Part shown: positions 16,036 through 25,266 of the stretch, piece after piece
Layout of the letters: every line of letters starts with the position of its first letter
How positions within the stretch are numbered: the first letter of the stretch is position 1
Assembly: GCF_000282315.2 (NCBI RefSeq)
Contig: NZ_AKJN02000007.1
Span: 1,302,001 to 1,366,000 of the forward strand
DNA length: 64,000 nt
Source of the DNA: Pseudomonas sp. GM41(2012)
GTDB taxonomy: Bacteria > Pseudomonadota > Gammaproteobacteria > Pseudomonadales > Pseudomonadaceae
Direction of reading: 5' to 3'
Position numbers and translations under genes: made by a program
Notes under the pieces: model-generated
The model's input: the letters and a program-made list of their open reading frames with translations, nothing else
Told to the model about the DNA's origin: nothing
The model's database searches: none

Positions 16036-16464
16036 TCAGAGTCGCTGTAAACGGTGATCTTGCAGAGGATAGCCCTGTTCGCGGTAGAAACGGAAACTCT
16101 CCCGCGCAGCCGTACGAATCGTCGGATCTTCCACCACCACTTCCGCCACGCGGGCGAACTTGTTGGCGAATGCCGGGACTTTCAGGGCGAGATTGACCAA
16201 CAGGTCCTGATGCGGGCCGCAGTCATCGCCAAGGCCCAACACAATCAAACCGTCCGGCTCATTTTCAGCGGGGCCGTGGGGCACAAAGCTTTCGCCCTTG
16301 AAGGCCCACAGACGCGCATCGAGATCGTCACGCTGGGCAGCATCGGTGCAATGCAGATAGATGCGGTGACCCATGCGCCAGGCTTTTTCGGTGAGCTTGC
16401 AGGCAAAGTCCAGCCGCGCCGAAGGATCGGCGCTGGGCAGGATATAGAAGTCGACTTTGGTCAT
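16036..16464 (-). CDS. holC: DNA polymerase III chi subunit
   Basis: A 142-residue chi subunit that links the clamp loader to single-strand-binding protein at the replication fork. It starts MTKVDFYILPSAD and shows the family core region ARLDFACKLTEKAWRMGHRIYLHC and DDLDARLWAFKGESFVPHG. The length matches the family (about 145). It lies 60 bases after pepA on the same strand, as in many gamma-proteobacteria, with valS nearby. Confidence 0.92.
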   Translation of the reverse strand: MTKVDFYILPSADPSARLDFACKLTEKAWRMGHRIYLHCTDAAQRDDLDARLWAFKGESFVPHGPAENEPDGLIVLGLGDDCGPHQDLLVNLALKVPAFANKFARVAEVVVEDPTIRTAARESFRFYREQGYPLQDHRLQRL

Positions 16465-16524
16465 TGCGGTTCCTGAGCTTCAAGTGGCATCACCCGAGGG
16501 AGATGCCACCGGAAGTCATCGGTT

Positions 16525-18015
16525 TCAGGCTTTGGCGCGGTCCAGCAGGTATTGGGTCAGCAATGGAACCGGACGGCCAGTGGCGCCCTTGTCCTTGCCG
16601 CCGCTGGTCCAGGCCGTGCCGGCGATGTCCAGGTGCGCCCAGTTGAGGTTCTTGGTGAAGCGCGACAGGAAGCAGGCAGCGGTGATGGTGCCGGCTTTCG
16701 GGCCGCCAATGTTGGCGATGTCGGCGAACGGGCTGTCCAGCTGTTCCTGGTACTCATCGAACAGCGGCAGTTGCCAGGCGCGATCGTCAGCCGATTGGCC
16801 AGCGCTCAGCAGTTGGCCGATCAGTTCGTCGTTGTTGCCCAGCAGGCCCGACGTGTGGGAACCCAATGCAACGACGCAAGCGCCGGTCAGGGTCGCGATG
16901 TCGATCACCGCTTGCGGCTTGAAGCGCTCGGAGTAGGTCAGGGCGTCGCACAGCACCAGACGGCCTTCGGCGTCGGTGTTGAGGATTTCCACGGTCTGGC
17001 CGCTCATGGTGGTGACGATGTCGCCAGGACGCGAAGCGTTGCCGCTCGGCATGTTCTCGGCGCAGGCCAGGATGCACACGAGGTTGATCGGCAGTTTCAG
17101 CTCGAGCACGGCACGCAGCGTACCGAATACGCTGGCAGCGCCGCCCATGTCGTACTTCATTTCATCCATGCCGGCGCCCGGTTTCAGGCTGATGCCGCCA
17201 GTGTCAAAGGTGATGCCTTTGCCGACCAGTGCATACGGCTTCTCGGATTTCTTGCCGCCGTTGTATTGCATGACAATCAGGCGCGGTGGCTGGGCGCTGC
17301 CCTGGCCCACGGCGTAGAACGAGCCCATGCCCAGGTCCTTGATCTTCTTTTCATCAAGGACTTCGACTTTCAGGCCCTTGAATTCTTTGCCCAGGTTCTT
17401 CGCTTGCTCACCGAGGAACGTCGGGTGGCAGATGTTCGGCGGCAGGTTGCCCAGGTCGCGGGTGAACGCCATGCCGTTGGCGATGGCAGTGGCGTGGGCC
17501 ACGGCGCGCTCGACTTCAGCCTGTGCCGCCTTGATGGTCACCAGGGTGACTTTCTTCAGGGTGCGAGGTTCGGCTTTCTGGCTCTTGAACTGATCGAACG
17601 TGTATTCGCCGTCGACCAGGGTTTCGGCCAGCAGGCGGGTCTTGCCGTAGCTGTCACGGCCTTTGATCACGACTTCGTCCAGTGCCAGGACCGCATCGCT
17701 GCCGCCCAGGCCTTTAAGGGTGTTGAGGATGCCGGCAATGATCTTGCGGAACGGGCGGTCGCCCAGCTCTTCGTCTTTGCCCACGCCCACCAGCAGCACG
17801 CGTTCGGCCTTGAGGTTCGGCAGGCTGTGCAGCAACAGACTCTGACCGACTTTGCCAGCCAGGTCGCCGCGCTTGAGCACAGCGCTGATAGCGCCACCGC
17901 TCAGTTCGTCGAGTTGTTTGGCAACGGCGCCGAGCTTGCGGCCTTCGCCGACGGCGACCACCAGAGTGGCGGTTTTCAACGTTTCTGGGCTAACGCTTTT
18001 TACAACCAGTTCCAT
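16525..18015 (-). CDS. pepA: Leucyl aminopeptidase PepA
   Basis: A 496-residue cytosolic M17 aminopeptidase that removes N-terminal residues from peptides; in E. coli it also binds DNA at Xer recombination sites. The C-terminal catalytic domain shows the M17 signature NTDAEGRLVL with its metal ligands, preceded by VGKGITFDTGGISLKP with the first Lys and Asp ligands. The N-terminal alpha/beta domain is full length. It is divergent from lptF, an arrangement conserved across gamma-proteobacteria. Confidence 0.95.
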   Translation of the reverse strand: MELVVKSVSPETLKTATLVVAVGEGRKLGAVAKQLDELSGGAISAVLKRGDLAGKVGQSLLLHSLPNLKAERVLLVGVGKDEELGDRPFRKIIAGILNTLKGLGGSDAVLALDEVVIKGRDSYGKTRLLAETLVDGEYTFDQFKSQKAEPRTLKKVTLVTIKAAQAEVERAVAHATAIANGMAFTRDLGNLPPNICHPTFLGEQAKNLGKEFKGLKVEVLDEKKIKDLGMGSFYAVGQGSAQPPRLIVMQYNGGKKSEKPYALVGKGITFDTGGISLKPGAGMDEMKYDMGGAASVFGTLRAVLELKLPINLVCILACAENMPSGNASRPGDIVTTMSGQTVEILNTDAEGRLVLCDALTYSERFKPQAVIDIATLTGACVVALGSHTSGLLGNNDELIGQLLSAGQSADDRAWQLPLFDEYQEQLDSPFADIANIGGPKAGTITAACFLSRFTKNLNWAHLDIAGTAWTSGGKDKGATGRPVPLLTQYLLDRAKA

Positions 18016-18321
18016 GTCCGGGTCCCTGAATTAATGGTCAACACGCAAGAGCTCGACGGCATGCATTCGAGCTTGCTTATAAATAGGAAGACGCAGGTCA
18101 CGGCCCGCGACAAAGGCCGCAGTTTGAACCTCGTGCCCCGAGCCTGACAACCCTCGGTCGTACGATCTTCAGCGCTTTACCCGCCTGCTTGAGCATGCGC
18201 AGTGACAGGCGGACCCATTCACAGGATAATGCGCCAACTTTTTCGGCGGCTCTGCCCTGCGGGCCGTCTGATACGTTTGCTTGTTTGGCCGCCTTAGCCT
18301 GACAACCCTGGAGTGTCTGGT
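18016..18321. other. Divergent spacer between pepA and lptF
   Basis: These 306 bases hold the lptF promoter at 18202-18230 and, on the minus strand, an AT-rich TATTTATAAGC patch near 18075 that may belong to the pepA promoter. CCTGACAACCCT-type sequence recurs at 18145 and 18298. No gene is seen. Confidence 0.65.
18202..18230 (+). promoter_or_regulatory. Sigma-70 promoter of lptFG
   Basis: GTGACA (-35) and GATAAT (-10) are separated by 17 bases, about 90 bases upstream of the lptF start. Four to five of six positions match consensus in each hexamer. Confidence 0.7.
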
Positions 18322-19440
18322 TTGATTGTCTTCCGTTACCTATCCCGCGAAGTCCTGTTGACCTTGAGCGCCGTCAGCGCTGTGCTGCTGGTCATCATCA
18401 TGAGCGGTCGCTTCATCAAGTACCTCGCCCAGGCGGCCTCTGGCCTCCTGGATCCGGGCTCGCTATTCCTGATCATGGGCTTTCGTCTGCCGGGTTTCCT
18501 GCAGCTGATTTTGCCTTTGGGCCTGTTTCTCGGAATCCTGCTGGCCTATGGTCGCTTGTACCTTGAAAGCGAAATGACGGTGCTGTCTGCCACCGGCATG
18601 AGCCAGCAGCGTCTGTTTGCCATGACCCTTTTCCCAGCCACCCTGGTCGCACTGGTGGTGGCATGGCTGAGCCTGAGCCTGGCACCACAAGGCGCCAATC
18701 AGTTCCAGTTGCTGTTGAACAAGCAGGATGCCCTGACCGAGTTCGACACCCTCGAGCCGGGTCGCTTCCAGGCGCTGCGTGACGGGACGCGGGTGACCTA
18801 CACCGAAACGCTGTCGGATGATCGCATCAACCTCGGCGGCGTATTCATTTCGCAGAAAAACGTCAATTCCGATAACAAGGATCGCGGGATTTCCGTGCTG
18901 GTGGCCGAGAAGGGCCGTCAGGAAATTCGGCCCGATGGTAACCGTTACCTGATTCTCGACAACGGCTATCGCTATGACGGCAATCCGGGTCAGGCCGACT
19001 ATCGGGCGATCAAGTACGAGGAGTACGGCGTCTTGCTGCCCAAGCCGGACGTCAGCGACGAGGTGACTGACCGTGACGCGATGTCCACCGGCGCGTTGCT
19101 GGGCAGTGACGACATCCGTTTGCATACCGAGCTGCAATGGCGTTTGTCCTTGCCGTTGCTGGTCTTCATCGTGACCTTGATGGCGGTGCCGTTGTCGCGG
19201 GTCAATCCGCGTCAGGGCCGTTTCCTCAAGCTGTTGCCGGCGATTCTTCTATATATGGCTTACCTGTCCATCCTGATTGCCGCTCGTAGCGCCCTTGAAA
19301 AGGGCAAAATCCCGCCAGCTCTGGGGTTGTGGTGGGTGCATGCAATCTTCCTGGCCATAGGCCTGGGCTTGCTCTATTGGGAACCCTTGCAGTTGAAGCT
19401 GGCGAGTCGTCGCAGCGCGCTGGAGGTGGCTCGTGGATAA
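18322..19440 (+). CDS. lptF: LPS export permease LptF
   Basis: A 372-residue permease of the LptB2FG complex that extracts lipopolysaccharide from the inner membrane and pushes it to LptC/LptA. It has three membrane helices at each end and a periplasmic beta-jellyroll between them (about 105-265), the YjgP/YjgQ layout. I chose the TTG at 18322 (MIVFRYLSREV) because GGAG lies 8 bases upstream and the resulting N-terminus and length match P. aeruginosa LptF as I recall it; a GTG at 18313 overlaps that ribosome binding site. It overlaps lptG by 8 bases. Confidence 0.93.
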   Translation: MIVFRYLSREVLLTLSAVSAVLLVIIMSGRFIKYLAQAASGLLDPGSLFLIMGFRLPGFLQLILPLGLFLGILLAYGRLYLESEMTVLSATGMSQQRLFAMTLFPATLVALVVAWLSLSLAPQGANQFQLLLNKQDALTEFDTLEPGRFQALRDGTRVTYTETLSDDRINLGGVFISQKNVNSDNKDRGISVLVAEKGRQEIRPDGNRYLILDNGYRYDGNPGQADYRAIKYEEYGVLLPKPDVSDEVTDRDAMSTGALLGSDDIRLHTELQWRLSLPLLVFIVTLMAVPLSRVNPRQGRFLKLLPAILLYMAYLSILIAARSALEKGKIPPALGLWWVHAIFLAIGLGLLYWEPLQLKLASRRSALEVARG

Positions 19441-20494
19441 GCTCGATCGCTACATTGGTAGCAGCGTATTCGTGGCAATTCTGGCGGTACTGGGGATCAT
19501 TCTCGGTCTGGCGACGCTGTTCGCGTTCATCGATGAAATGAGTGAGGTCAGCGATACCTACACCTTGGTCGACGTGTTGAGTTATGTCCTGCTGACCGCG
19601 CCGCGGCGTCTTTACGACATGTTGCCGATGGCTGCGCTGATCGGTTGCCTGATCGGCCTCGGCAGTCTCGCCAGTCACAGCGAGCTGACCATCATGCGCG
19701 CTGCGGGCGTGTCGATCGGGCGCATCGTCTGGGCGGTCATGAAGCCAATGCTGATCCTGATGGTGGTGGGTGTGCTGATCGGCGAATACGTTGCGCCGGC
19801 CACCGAAGTCACTGCTCAGGCCAATCGCTCCCTGGCTCAGGGCGGCGGCGATGCGCAGAGCGCCAAGCATGGTTTGTGGCACCGCCAGGGAGATGAGTTT
19901 ATCCACGTCAACTCTGTGCAACCCGATGGTTTGCTGTACGGCGTCACCCGTTATCGTTTCGATAATGAGCGTCATATGCTGTCTTCCAGCTTCGCCAAGA
20001 AGGCGAAGTTCGATCAGGACCACTGGCAATTGAGCGACATCACCACCACGCTGTTCCATGAAAAGAGCACTGAAGTGGTCACTACCCCGGTCGAGCGCTG
20101 GGATGTCGCCTTGAGTCCGCAGCTGTTGAATACCGTGGTCATGTCGCCTGAGACGCTGTCGATCAGTGGTCTATGGGGGTACATCCACTACCTGGCTGAC
20201 CAGGGCTTGAGCAATGGTCGTTACTGGCTGGCATTTTGGGTCAAGGTGTTGCAGCCGCTGGTCACCGCCGCGCTGGTGCTGATGGCAATTTCCTTCATTT
20301 TCGGTCCGTTGCGCTCGGTGACCCTCGGTCAGCGGGTGTTCACCGGTGTGCTGGTGGGCTTCACCTTTCGCATTGTTCAGGATTTGCTCGGTCCTTCGAG
20401 CCTGGTCTTCGGTTTCTCGCCACTGTTTGCGGTCCTTGTGCCGGCGGGTGTTTGTGCCTTGGCCGGGGTCTGGTTGTTGCGTCGGGCCGGTTGA
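19433..20494 (+). CDS. lptG: LPS export permease LptG
   Basis: A 353-residue partner of LptF in the LptB2FG extractor, inner membrane. Six predicted membrane helices in two groups of three flank a periplasmic jellyroll domain. The N-terminus DKLDRYIGSSVF and the region MLPMAALIGCLIGLGSLASHSELTIMRAAG are characteristic of the family. The GTG start at 19433 lies inside the end of lptF, giving translational coupling. A terminator follows at 20527. Confidence 0.94.
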   Translation: MDKLDRYIGSSVFVAILAVLGIILGLATLFAFIDEMSEVSDTYTLVDVLSYVLLTAPRRLYDMLPMAALIGCLIGLGSLASHSELTIMRAAGVSIGRIVWAVMKPMLILMVVGVLIGEYVAPATEVTAQANRSLAQGGGDAQSAKHGLWHRQGDEFIHVNSVQPDGLLYGVTRYRFDNERHMLSSSFAKKAKFDQDHWQLSDITTTLFHEKSTEVVTTPVERWDVALSPQLLNTVVMSPETLSISGLWGYIHYLADQGLSNGRYWLAFWVKVLQPLVTAALVLMAISFIFGPLRSVTLGQRVFTGVLVGFTFRIVQDLLGPSSLVFGFSPLFAVLVPAGVCALAGVWLLRRAG

Positions 20495-20526
20495 TCAAGG
20501 GTTTCTCCTGACCTTGCAGGTCACTC

Positions 20527-20559
20527 AAAACGCCCCTGTCGCAAGACCGGGGCGTTTTT
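20527..20559 (+). terminator. Terminator of lptFG
   Basis: AAAACGCCCC pairs with GGGGCGTTTT around a 12-base loop with a T-run at the end, 33 bases after the lptG stop. Confidence 0.9.
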
Positions 20560-20583
20560 GTAGGCGCCGTCTGACCTGCGAAC

Positions 20584-20613
20584 GTGACGCTTGCGCCGTG
20601 GATCAGGTACAAT
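20584..20613 (+). promoter_or_regulatory. Putative sigma-70 promoter of lepA
   Basis: GTGACG and TACAAT are 18 bases apart, 52 bases before the lepA start. Together with the terminator upstream this suggests lepA starts its own transcription unit here. Confidence 0.6.
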
Positions 20614-20665
20614 TCCCGGCTATTTTTCGGCGGGCTATGCCTGCAGCCTTTTTGAGTGTTGATCC

Positions 20666-22465
20666 GTGAGTGATTTGAGTCATATCCGCAATTTCTCCAT
20701 CATCGCCCACATTGACCATGGCAAGTCGACGCTGGCCGATCGCTTCATCCAGATGTGTGGCGGCCTTGCCGAGCGCGAAATGGAAGCCCAGGTTCTGGAC
20801 TCCATGGACCTGGAACGTGAACGCGGGATCACCATCAAGGCCCACAGCGTCACCCTGTATTACACCGCTCGCGATGGCATCAAGTACCAGCTGAACTTCA
20901 TTGACACCCCGGGCCACGTCGACTTCACCTATGAAGTCAGCCGGTCGCTGGCGGCCTGTGAAGGCGCGTTGCTGGTGGTCGATGCCGGTCAGGGCGTTGA
21001 AGCGCAGTCGGTAGCCAACTGCTACACCGCGATTGAGCAGGGCCTGGAAGTGATGCCGGTCCTGAACAAGATCGACCTGCCTCAGGCCGATCCGGACCGC
21101 GTGAAAGAAGAAATCGAAAAAATCATCGGCATCGATGCCACCGACGCGGTCGAGTGCAGTGCCAAGACCGGTCTGGGCGTCGACGAAGTGCTGGAGCGTC
21201 TGGTCAAGACCATTCCTGCGCCGACCGGCAACTATGAAGATCCGCTGCAAGCGTTGATCATCGACTCCTGGTTCGACAACTACCTGGGCGTTGTTTCCCT
21301 GGTTCGCGTGCGCCACGGTCGTGTGAAGAAGGGCGACAAGATCCTGGTCAAGTCCACCGGCAAGATCCACCTCGTGGACAGCGTCGGTGTCTTCAACCCG
21401 AAACACACCGCCACCGTTGACCTGAAGGCCGGCGAAGTGGGCTTCATCATCGCTGGCATCAAGGACATTCACGGTGCGCCGGTCGGTGACACCCTGACCT
21501 TGAGCTCCACGCCGGACGTCGACGTGCTGCCAGGCTTCAAACGCATTCAGCCGCAGGTATACGCCGGCCTGTTCCCGGTCAGCTCCGACGACTTCGAAGA
21601 TTTCCGTGAAGCCCTGCAAAAGCTCACGCTCAACGACTCGTCCCTGCAATACACCCCGGAAAGCTCCGACGCACTGGGCTTCGGCTTCCGTTGCGGGTTC
21701 CTCGGCATGCTGCACATGGAAATCATCCAGGAGCGCCTGGAGCGCGAGTACGACCTGGACCTGATCACCACGGCGCCGACGGTAATTTTCGAGCTGCTGC
21801 TGAAAACCGGCGAAACGATTTACGTCGACAACCCGTCGAAGCTGCCAGACCTGTCCTCGATCGAAGACATGCGTGAACCGATCGTGCGGGCCAATATTCT
21901 TGTGCCGCAAGAGCACCTGGGCAACGTCATTACCCTGTGCATCGAGAAGCGTGGCGTCCAGCACGACATGCTGTTCCTCGGTACCCAGGTCCAGGTGACC
22001 TACGATTTGCCGATGAACGAAGTGGTCCTGGACTTCTTCGACCGTCTGAAATCCACCAGCCGTGGCTATGCTTCGCTGGATTACCATTTCGATCGTTATC
22101 AATCGGCTAATCTGGTGAAACTGGATGTGCTGATCAACGGTGACAAGGTCGACGCCCTGGCGTTGATCGTGCACAAGGATAACGCGCACTACAAAGGTCG
22201 CCAGCTGACCGAGAAGATGAAAGAACTGATTCCACGTCAGATGTTCGACGTCGCAATCCAGGCCGCCATTGGCGGGCAGATCATTGCGCGGACTTCCGTC
22301 AAGGCACTCAGAAAGAACGTATTGGCCAAATGCTACGGCGGTGACGTTAGCCGTAAGAAAAAACTGCTGGAAAAGCAAAAGGCCGGTAAAAAACGCATGA
22401 AGCAAGTCGGTAACGTGGAAATTCCACAAGAAGCCTTCCTTGCAGTGCTCAGGTTGGATAGTTAG
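20666..22465 (+). CDS. lepA: Elongation factor 4 (LepA)
   Basis: A 599-residue translational GTPase that acts on stalled or mis-translocated ribosomes. The GTPase motifs are AHIDHGKST (G1), DTPGH (G3) and NKID (G4). Domains II, III, V and the LepA-specific C-terminal domain follow, ending KKRMKQVGNVEIPQEAFL. The GTG start gives the standard N-terminus. lepB follows after 5 bases, so the two are co-transcribed. The gene upstream is lptG, not mucD as in P. aeruginosa. Confidence 0.97.
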   Translation: MSDLSHIRNFSIIAHIDHGKSTLADRFIQMCGGLAEREMEAQVLDSMDLERERGITIKAHSVTLYYTARDGIKYQLNFIDTPGHVDFTYEVSRSLAACEGALLVVDAGQGVEAQSVANCYTAIEQGLEVMPVLNKIDLPQADPDRVKEEIEKIIGIDATDAVECSAKTGLGVDEVLERLVKTIPAPTGNYEDPLQALIIDSWFDNYLGVVSLVRVRHGRVKKGDKILVKSTGKIHLVDSVGVFNPKHTATVDLKAGEVGFIIAGIKDIHGAPVGDTLTLSSTPDVDVLPGFKRIQPQVYAGLFPVSSDDFEDFREALQKLTLNDSSLQYTPESSDALGFGFRCGFLGMLHMEIIQERLEREYDLDLITTAPTVIFELLLKTGETIYVDNPSKLPDLSSIEDMREPIVRANILVPQEHLGNVITLCIEKRGVQHDMLFLGTQVQVTYDLPMNEVVLDFFDRLKSTSRGYASLDYHFDRYQSANLVKLDVLINGDKVDALALIVHKDNAHYKGRQLTEKMKELIPRQMFDVAIQAAIGGQIIARTSVKALRKNVLAKCYGGDVSRKKKLLEKQKAGKKRMKQVGNVEIPQEAFLAVLRLDS

Positions 22466-22470
22466 GTCCT

Positions 22471-23325
22471 ATGTCACTAAATTTCCCGCTGTTGCTGGTC
22501 ATCGCCGTGTTCGTCTGCGGCCTGTTGGCGTTGCTCGATCTGCTGTTCCTGGCGCCACGGCGCCGGGCTGCCATTAACTCTTACCAGGGTAGCGTCAGCC
22601 AGGCTGACATGGTGGTGGTCGAGAAACTGAACAAAGAGCCGCTGCTGGTCGAATACGGCAAGTCGTTCTTCCCGGTGTTGTTCATCGTGCTGGTACTGCG
22701 CTCGTTCCTGGTGGAACCGTTCCAGATTCCTTCGGGCTCGATGAAACCTACACTGGATGTTGGCGACTTCATTCTGGTGAACAAGTTTTCTTACGGGATC
22801 CGCTTGCCGGTGATCGACAAGAAAGTCATCGAAGTCGGTGATCCACAGCGCGGCGATGTGATGGTGTTCCGCTACCCGAGCGATCCGAACGTCAACTACA
22901 TTAAACGTGTGGTGGGCCTGCCGGGTGACCAGATTCGTTACACCGCCGACAAGCGTCTGTTCGTCAACGGTGAGTCGATTGCCGAACAACTGGTCGGCTC
23001 CGAGCCGGGCACGTTGGGCAGCGCTGAGCTCTACAAGGAAAAACTCGGCATCGCCGAGCACCTGATCCGCAAGGAAATGAGCCGCTATCGTGCATCGCCG
23101 GACCATACATGGACCGTGCCTGCCGGGCACTACTTCATGATGGGCGACAACCGCGACAACTCGAACGACAGTCGCTACTGGGATGATCCGAGCATTCCCA
23201 AGGATCTGCTGGGCATGGTTCCCGACAAGAATATCGTCGGCAAGGCCTTTGCAGTCTGGATGAGCTGGCCGGAACCCAAACTCAGTCACCTGCCGAATTT
23301 CTCGCGGGTTGGCCTGATCAAGTAA
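22471..23325 (+). CDS. lepB: Signal peptidase I
   Basis: A 284-residue inner-membrane serine protease that removes signal peptides from exported proteins. It has two N-terminal membrane segments (about 3-25 and 65-85). The catalytic serine lies in IPSGSMKPTL and the catalytic lysine in NYIKRVVGLPGD; the C-terminal box GDNRDNSNDSRYW is complete. The length matches the family in Pseudomonas. It follows lepA closely in the conserved lepA-lepB-rnc-era-recO-pdxJ order. Confidence 0.96.
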   Translation: MSLNFPLLLVIAVFVCGLLALLDLLFLAPRRRAAINSYQGSVSQADMVVVEKLNKEPLLVEYGKSFFPVLFIVLVLRSFLVEPFQIPSGSMKPTLDVGDFILVNKFSYGIRLPVIDKKVIEVGDPQRGDVMVFRYPSDPNVNYIKRVVGLPGDQIRYTADKRLFVNGESIAEQLVGSEPGTLGSAELYKEKLGIAEHLIRKEMSRYRASPDHTWTVPAGHYFMMGDNRDNSNDSRYWDDPSIPKDLLGMVPDKNIVGKAFAVWMSWPEPKLSHLPNFSRVGLIK

Positions 23326-23332
23326 TCAAACA

Positions 23333-23355
23333 CGGCGCTGTTGAACACAGCGCCG
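23333..23355 (+). terminator. Hairpin after lepB
   Basis: CGGCGCTGT pairs perfectly with ACAGCGCCG around TGAAC, 8 bases after the lepB stop. There is no T-run, so it may act as a transcript stabiliser or processing site rather than as a terminator. The rest of the 184-base gap up to rnc shows no gene. Confidence 0.5.
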
Positions 23356-23509
23356 AATGCATTTCTGGAGTCGGCACAATCGACGCCAGACGCATGAAAA
23401 CAATGATATTCAGGACGTAATTTTTGAACACAGCGTTAATTGTCCCAAGCCTGCGCCGCACCACGGCGATGGCGGTGGAATCCAGCCACGAACTCAGCGT
23501 GGGTAAACC

Positions 23510-24199
23510 GTGAGCGTCTCCTTAAGCCGTCTAGAGCGTCAGCTCGGCTACACCTTCAAGGATCAGGAACTGATGGTCCTGGCCCTGACTCACCGCAGTT
23601 TTGCCGGGCGTAACAACGAACGCCTGGAATTCCTCGGTGATGCCATCCTTAACTTCGTCGCTGGCGAGGCGCTGTTCGATCGCTTCCCGCTGGCCCGCGA
23701 AGGTCAGTTGTCGCGCTTGCGCGCACGCCTGGTGAAAGGCGAGACCCTGGCCGTACTGGCTCGTGGTTTCGATCTGGGCGAATACCTGCGCCTGGGTTCC
23801 GGTGAATTGAAAAGCGGCGGGTTCCGTCGCGAGTCGATTCTGGCCGATGCCCTTGAAGCGCTGATTGGTGCGATCTACCTGGATGCCGGCATGGACATGG
23901 CACGTGAACGCGTGTTGGCCTGGCTGGCCGGGGAGTTCGAAGGCCTGACGCTGGTCGACACCAACAAAGATCCAAAAACCCGCCTGCAAGAGTTCTTGCA
24001 GTCCCGTGGTTGCGAACTGCCGCGTTACGAAGTGGTGGATATCCAGGGTGAGCCGCATTGCCGGACGTTCTTCGTCGAATGTGAAATCACCTTACTGAAT
24101 GAAAAAAGCCGAGGTCAGGGTGTGAGCCGTCGTATTGCCGAACAGGTAGCGGCCGCTGCAGCACTGATTGCCCTGGGCGTGGAGAATGGCCATGACTGA
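23510..24199 (+). CDS. rnc: Ribonuclease III
   Basis: A 229-residue double-strand-specific endoribonuclease that processes rRNA precursors and many mRNAs. The catalytic domain carries the RNase III signature ERLEFLGDAIL near residue 37, with the metal-binding Glu/Asp, and the second acidic patch DALEALIGAIYLDAG. A C-terminal dsRNA-binding domain covers about 155-225 (DPKTRLQEFLQSRG). The start is GTG. It overlaps era by 8 bases, and such rnc-era coupling is conserved. Confidence 0.96.
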   Translation: MSVSLSRLERQLGYTFKDQELMVLALTHRSFAGRNNERLEFLGDAILNFVAGEALFDRFPLAREGQLSRLRARLVKGETLAVLARGFDLGEYLRLGSGELKSGGFRRESILADALEALIGAIYLDAGMDMARERVLAWLAGEFEGLTLVDTNKDPKTRLQEFLQSRGCELPRYEVVDIQGEPHCRTFFVECEITLLNEKSRGQGVSRRIAEQVAAAAALIALGVENGHD

Positions 24200-25094
24200 T
24201 TCAACTGCAACTCGCTGTGGCTATGTCGCCATCGTCGGCCGTCCCAACGTGGGCAAGTCCACGCTGCTGAACCACATCCTCGGTCAGAAGCTGGCGATCA
24301 CCTCGCGCAAGCCTCAGACCACTCGCCACAATATGCTCGGCATCAAGACCGAGGGCGCCGTGCAGGCGATCTACGTCGACACCCCCGGCATGCACAAAGG
24401 TGGCGAGAAAGCCCTGAACCGCTACATGAACAAGACCGCTTCGGCAGCGCTGAAAGACGTCGACGTGGTGATCTTCGTGGTTGACCGCACCAAGTGGACC
24501 GACGAAGACCAGATGGTCCTCGAGCGCGTTCAATACGTGACCGGCCCGCTGATCGTGGCGCTGAACAAGACTGACCGCATCGAAGACAAAGCCGAGCTGA
24601 TGCCGCACCTGACCTGGTTGCAGGAACAGTTGCCGAACGCGCAGATCATGCCGATCTCGGCCCAGCACGGGCATAACCTCGAAACGCTGGAGCGCGTGAT
24701 TGCTGGTTACCTGCCAGAAAACGATCACTTCTTCCCGGAAGACCAGATCACCGACCGCAGCAGCCGCTTCCTCGCCGCTGAACTGGTACGCGAGAAAATC
24801 ATGCGCCAGATGGGCGCCGAGCTGCCGTACCAGATCACCGTCGAAATCGAAGAGTTCAAGCAACAGGGCAAAACCCTGCACATCCATGCCTTGATCCTCG
24901 TCGAGCGCGACGGCCAGAAGAAAATCATCATTGGCGACAAGGGTGAGCGGATCAAGCGCATCGGCACCGAGGCACGCAAGGACATGGAGTTGCTGTTCGA
25001 CTCCAAGATCATGCTCAACCTCTGGGTCAAGGTGAAAGGCGGCTGGTCCGACGATGAGCGCGCCTTGCGTTCGCTGGGTTACGGCGACCTGTAA
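24192..25094 (+). CDS. era: GTPase Era
   Basis: A 300-residue GTPase needed for 16S rRNA maturation and 30S assembly. The GTPase motifs are GRPNVGKST, DTPGMH and NKTD. The C-terminal KH domain (about 200-290), with GDKGERIKRIG, binds the 3' end of 16S rRNA. The ATG at 24192 lies inside rnc and gives the usual N-terminus. A REP pair separates it from recO. Confidence 0.96.
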   Translation: MTDSTATRCGYVAIVGRPNVGKSTLLNHILGQKLAITSRKPQTTRHNMLGIKTEGAVQAIYVDTPGMHKGGEKALNRYMNKTASAALKDVDVVIFVVDRTKWTDEDQMVLERVQYVTGPLIVALNKTDRIEDKAELMPHLTWLQEQLPNAQIMPISAQHGHNLETLERVIAGYLPENDHFFPEDQITDRSSRFLAAELVREKIMRQMGAELPYQITVEIEEFKQQGKTLHIHALILVERDGQKKIIIGDKGERIKRIGTEARKDMELLFDSKIMLNLWVKVKGGWSDDERALRSLGYGDL

Positions 25095-25122
25095 CACCGG
25101 TTCCTGATACACCGAAGTACCC

Positions 25123-25212
25123 TGTGGGAGCGAGCCTGCTCGCGATAGCGGTCTGCCAGTCAACATCAATGTTGAATGTCATGCCCTCATCGCGAGCAGG
25201 CTCGCTCCCACA
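25123..25212. repeat. REP-type inverted pair
   Basis: TGTGGGAGCGAGCCTGCTCG and CGAGCAGGCTCGCTCCCACA are perfect complements flanking a variable centre. Both arms contain the exact target sequence of the IS110 element at 11153-12327. Confidence 0.9.
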
Positions 25213-25266
25213 TTGGTTTTGGGTGGTTTATAAATCTGTGCTGACTCATTGAGAACGCTGACTTCC

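Noticed and set aside
18313..18321. A GTG start for lptF
   Set aside because: It overlaps the GGAG that serves the TTG at 18322, and the TTG yields the expected family N-terminus.
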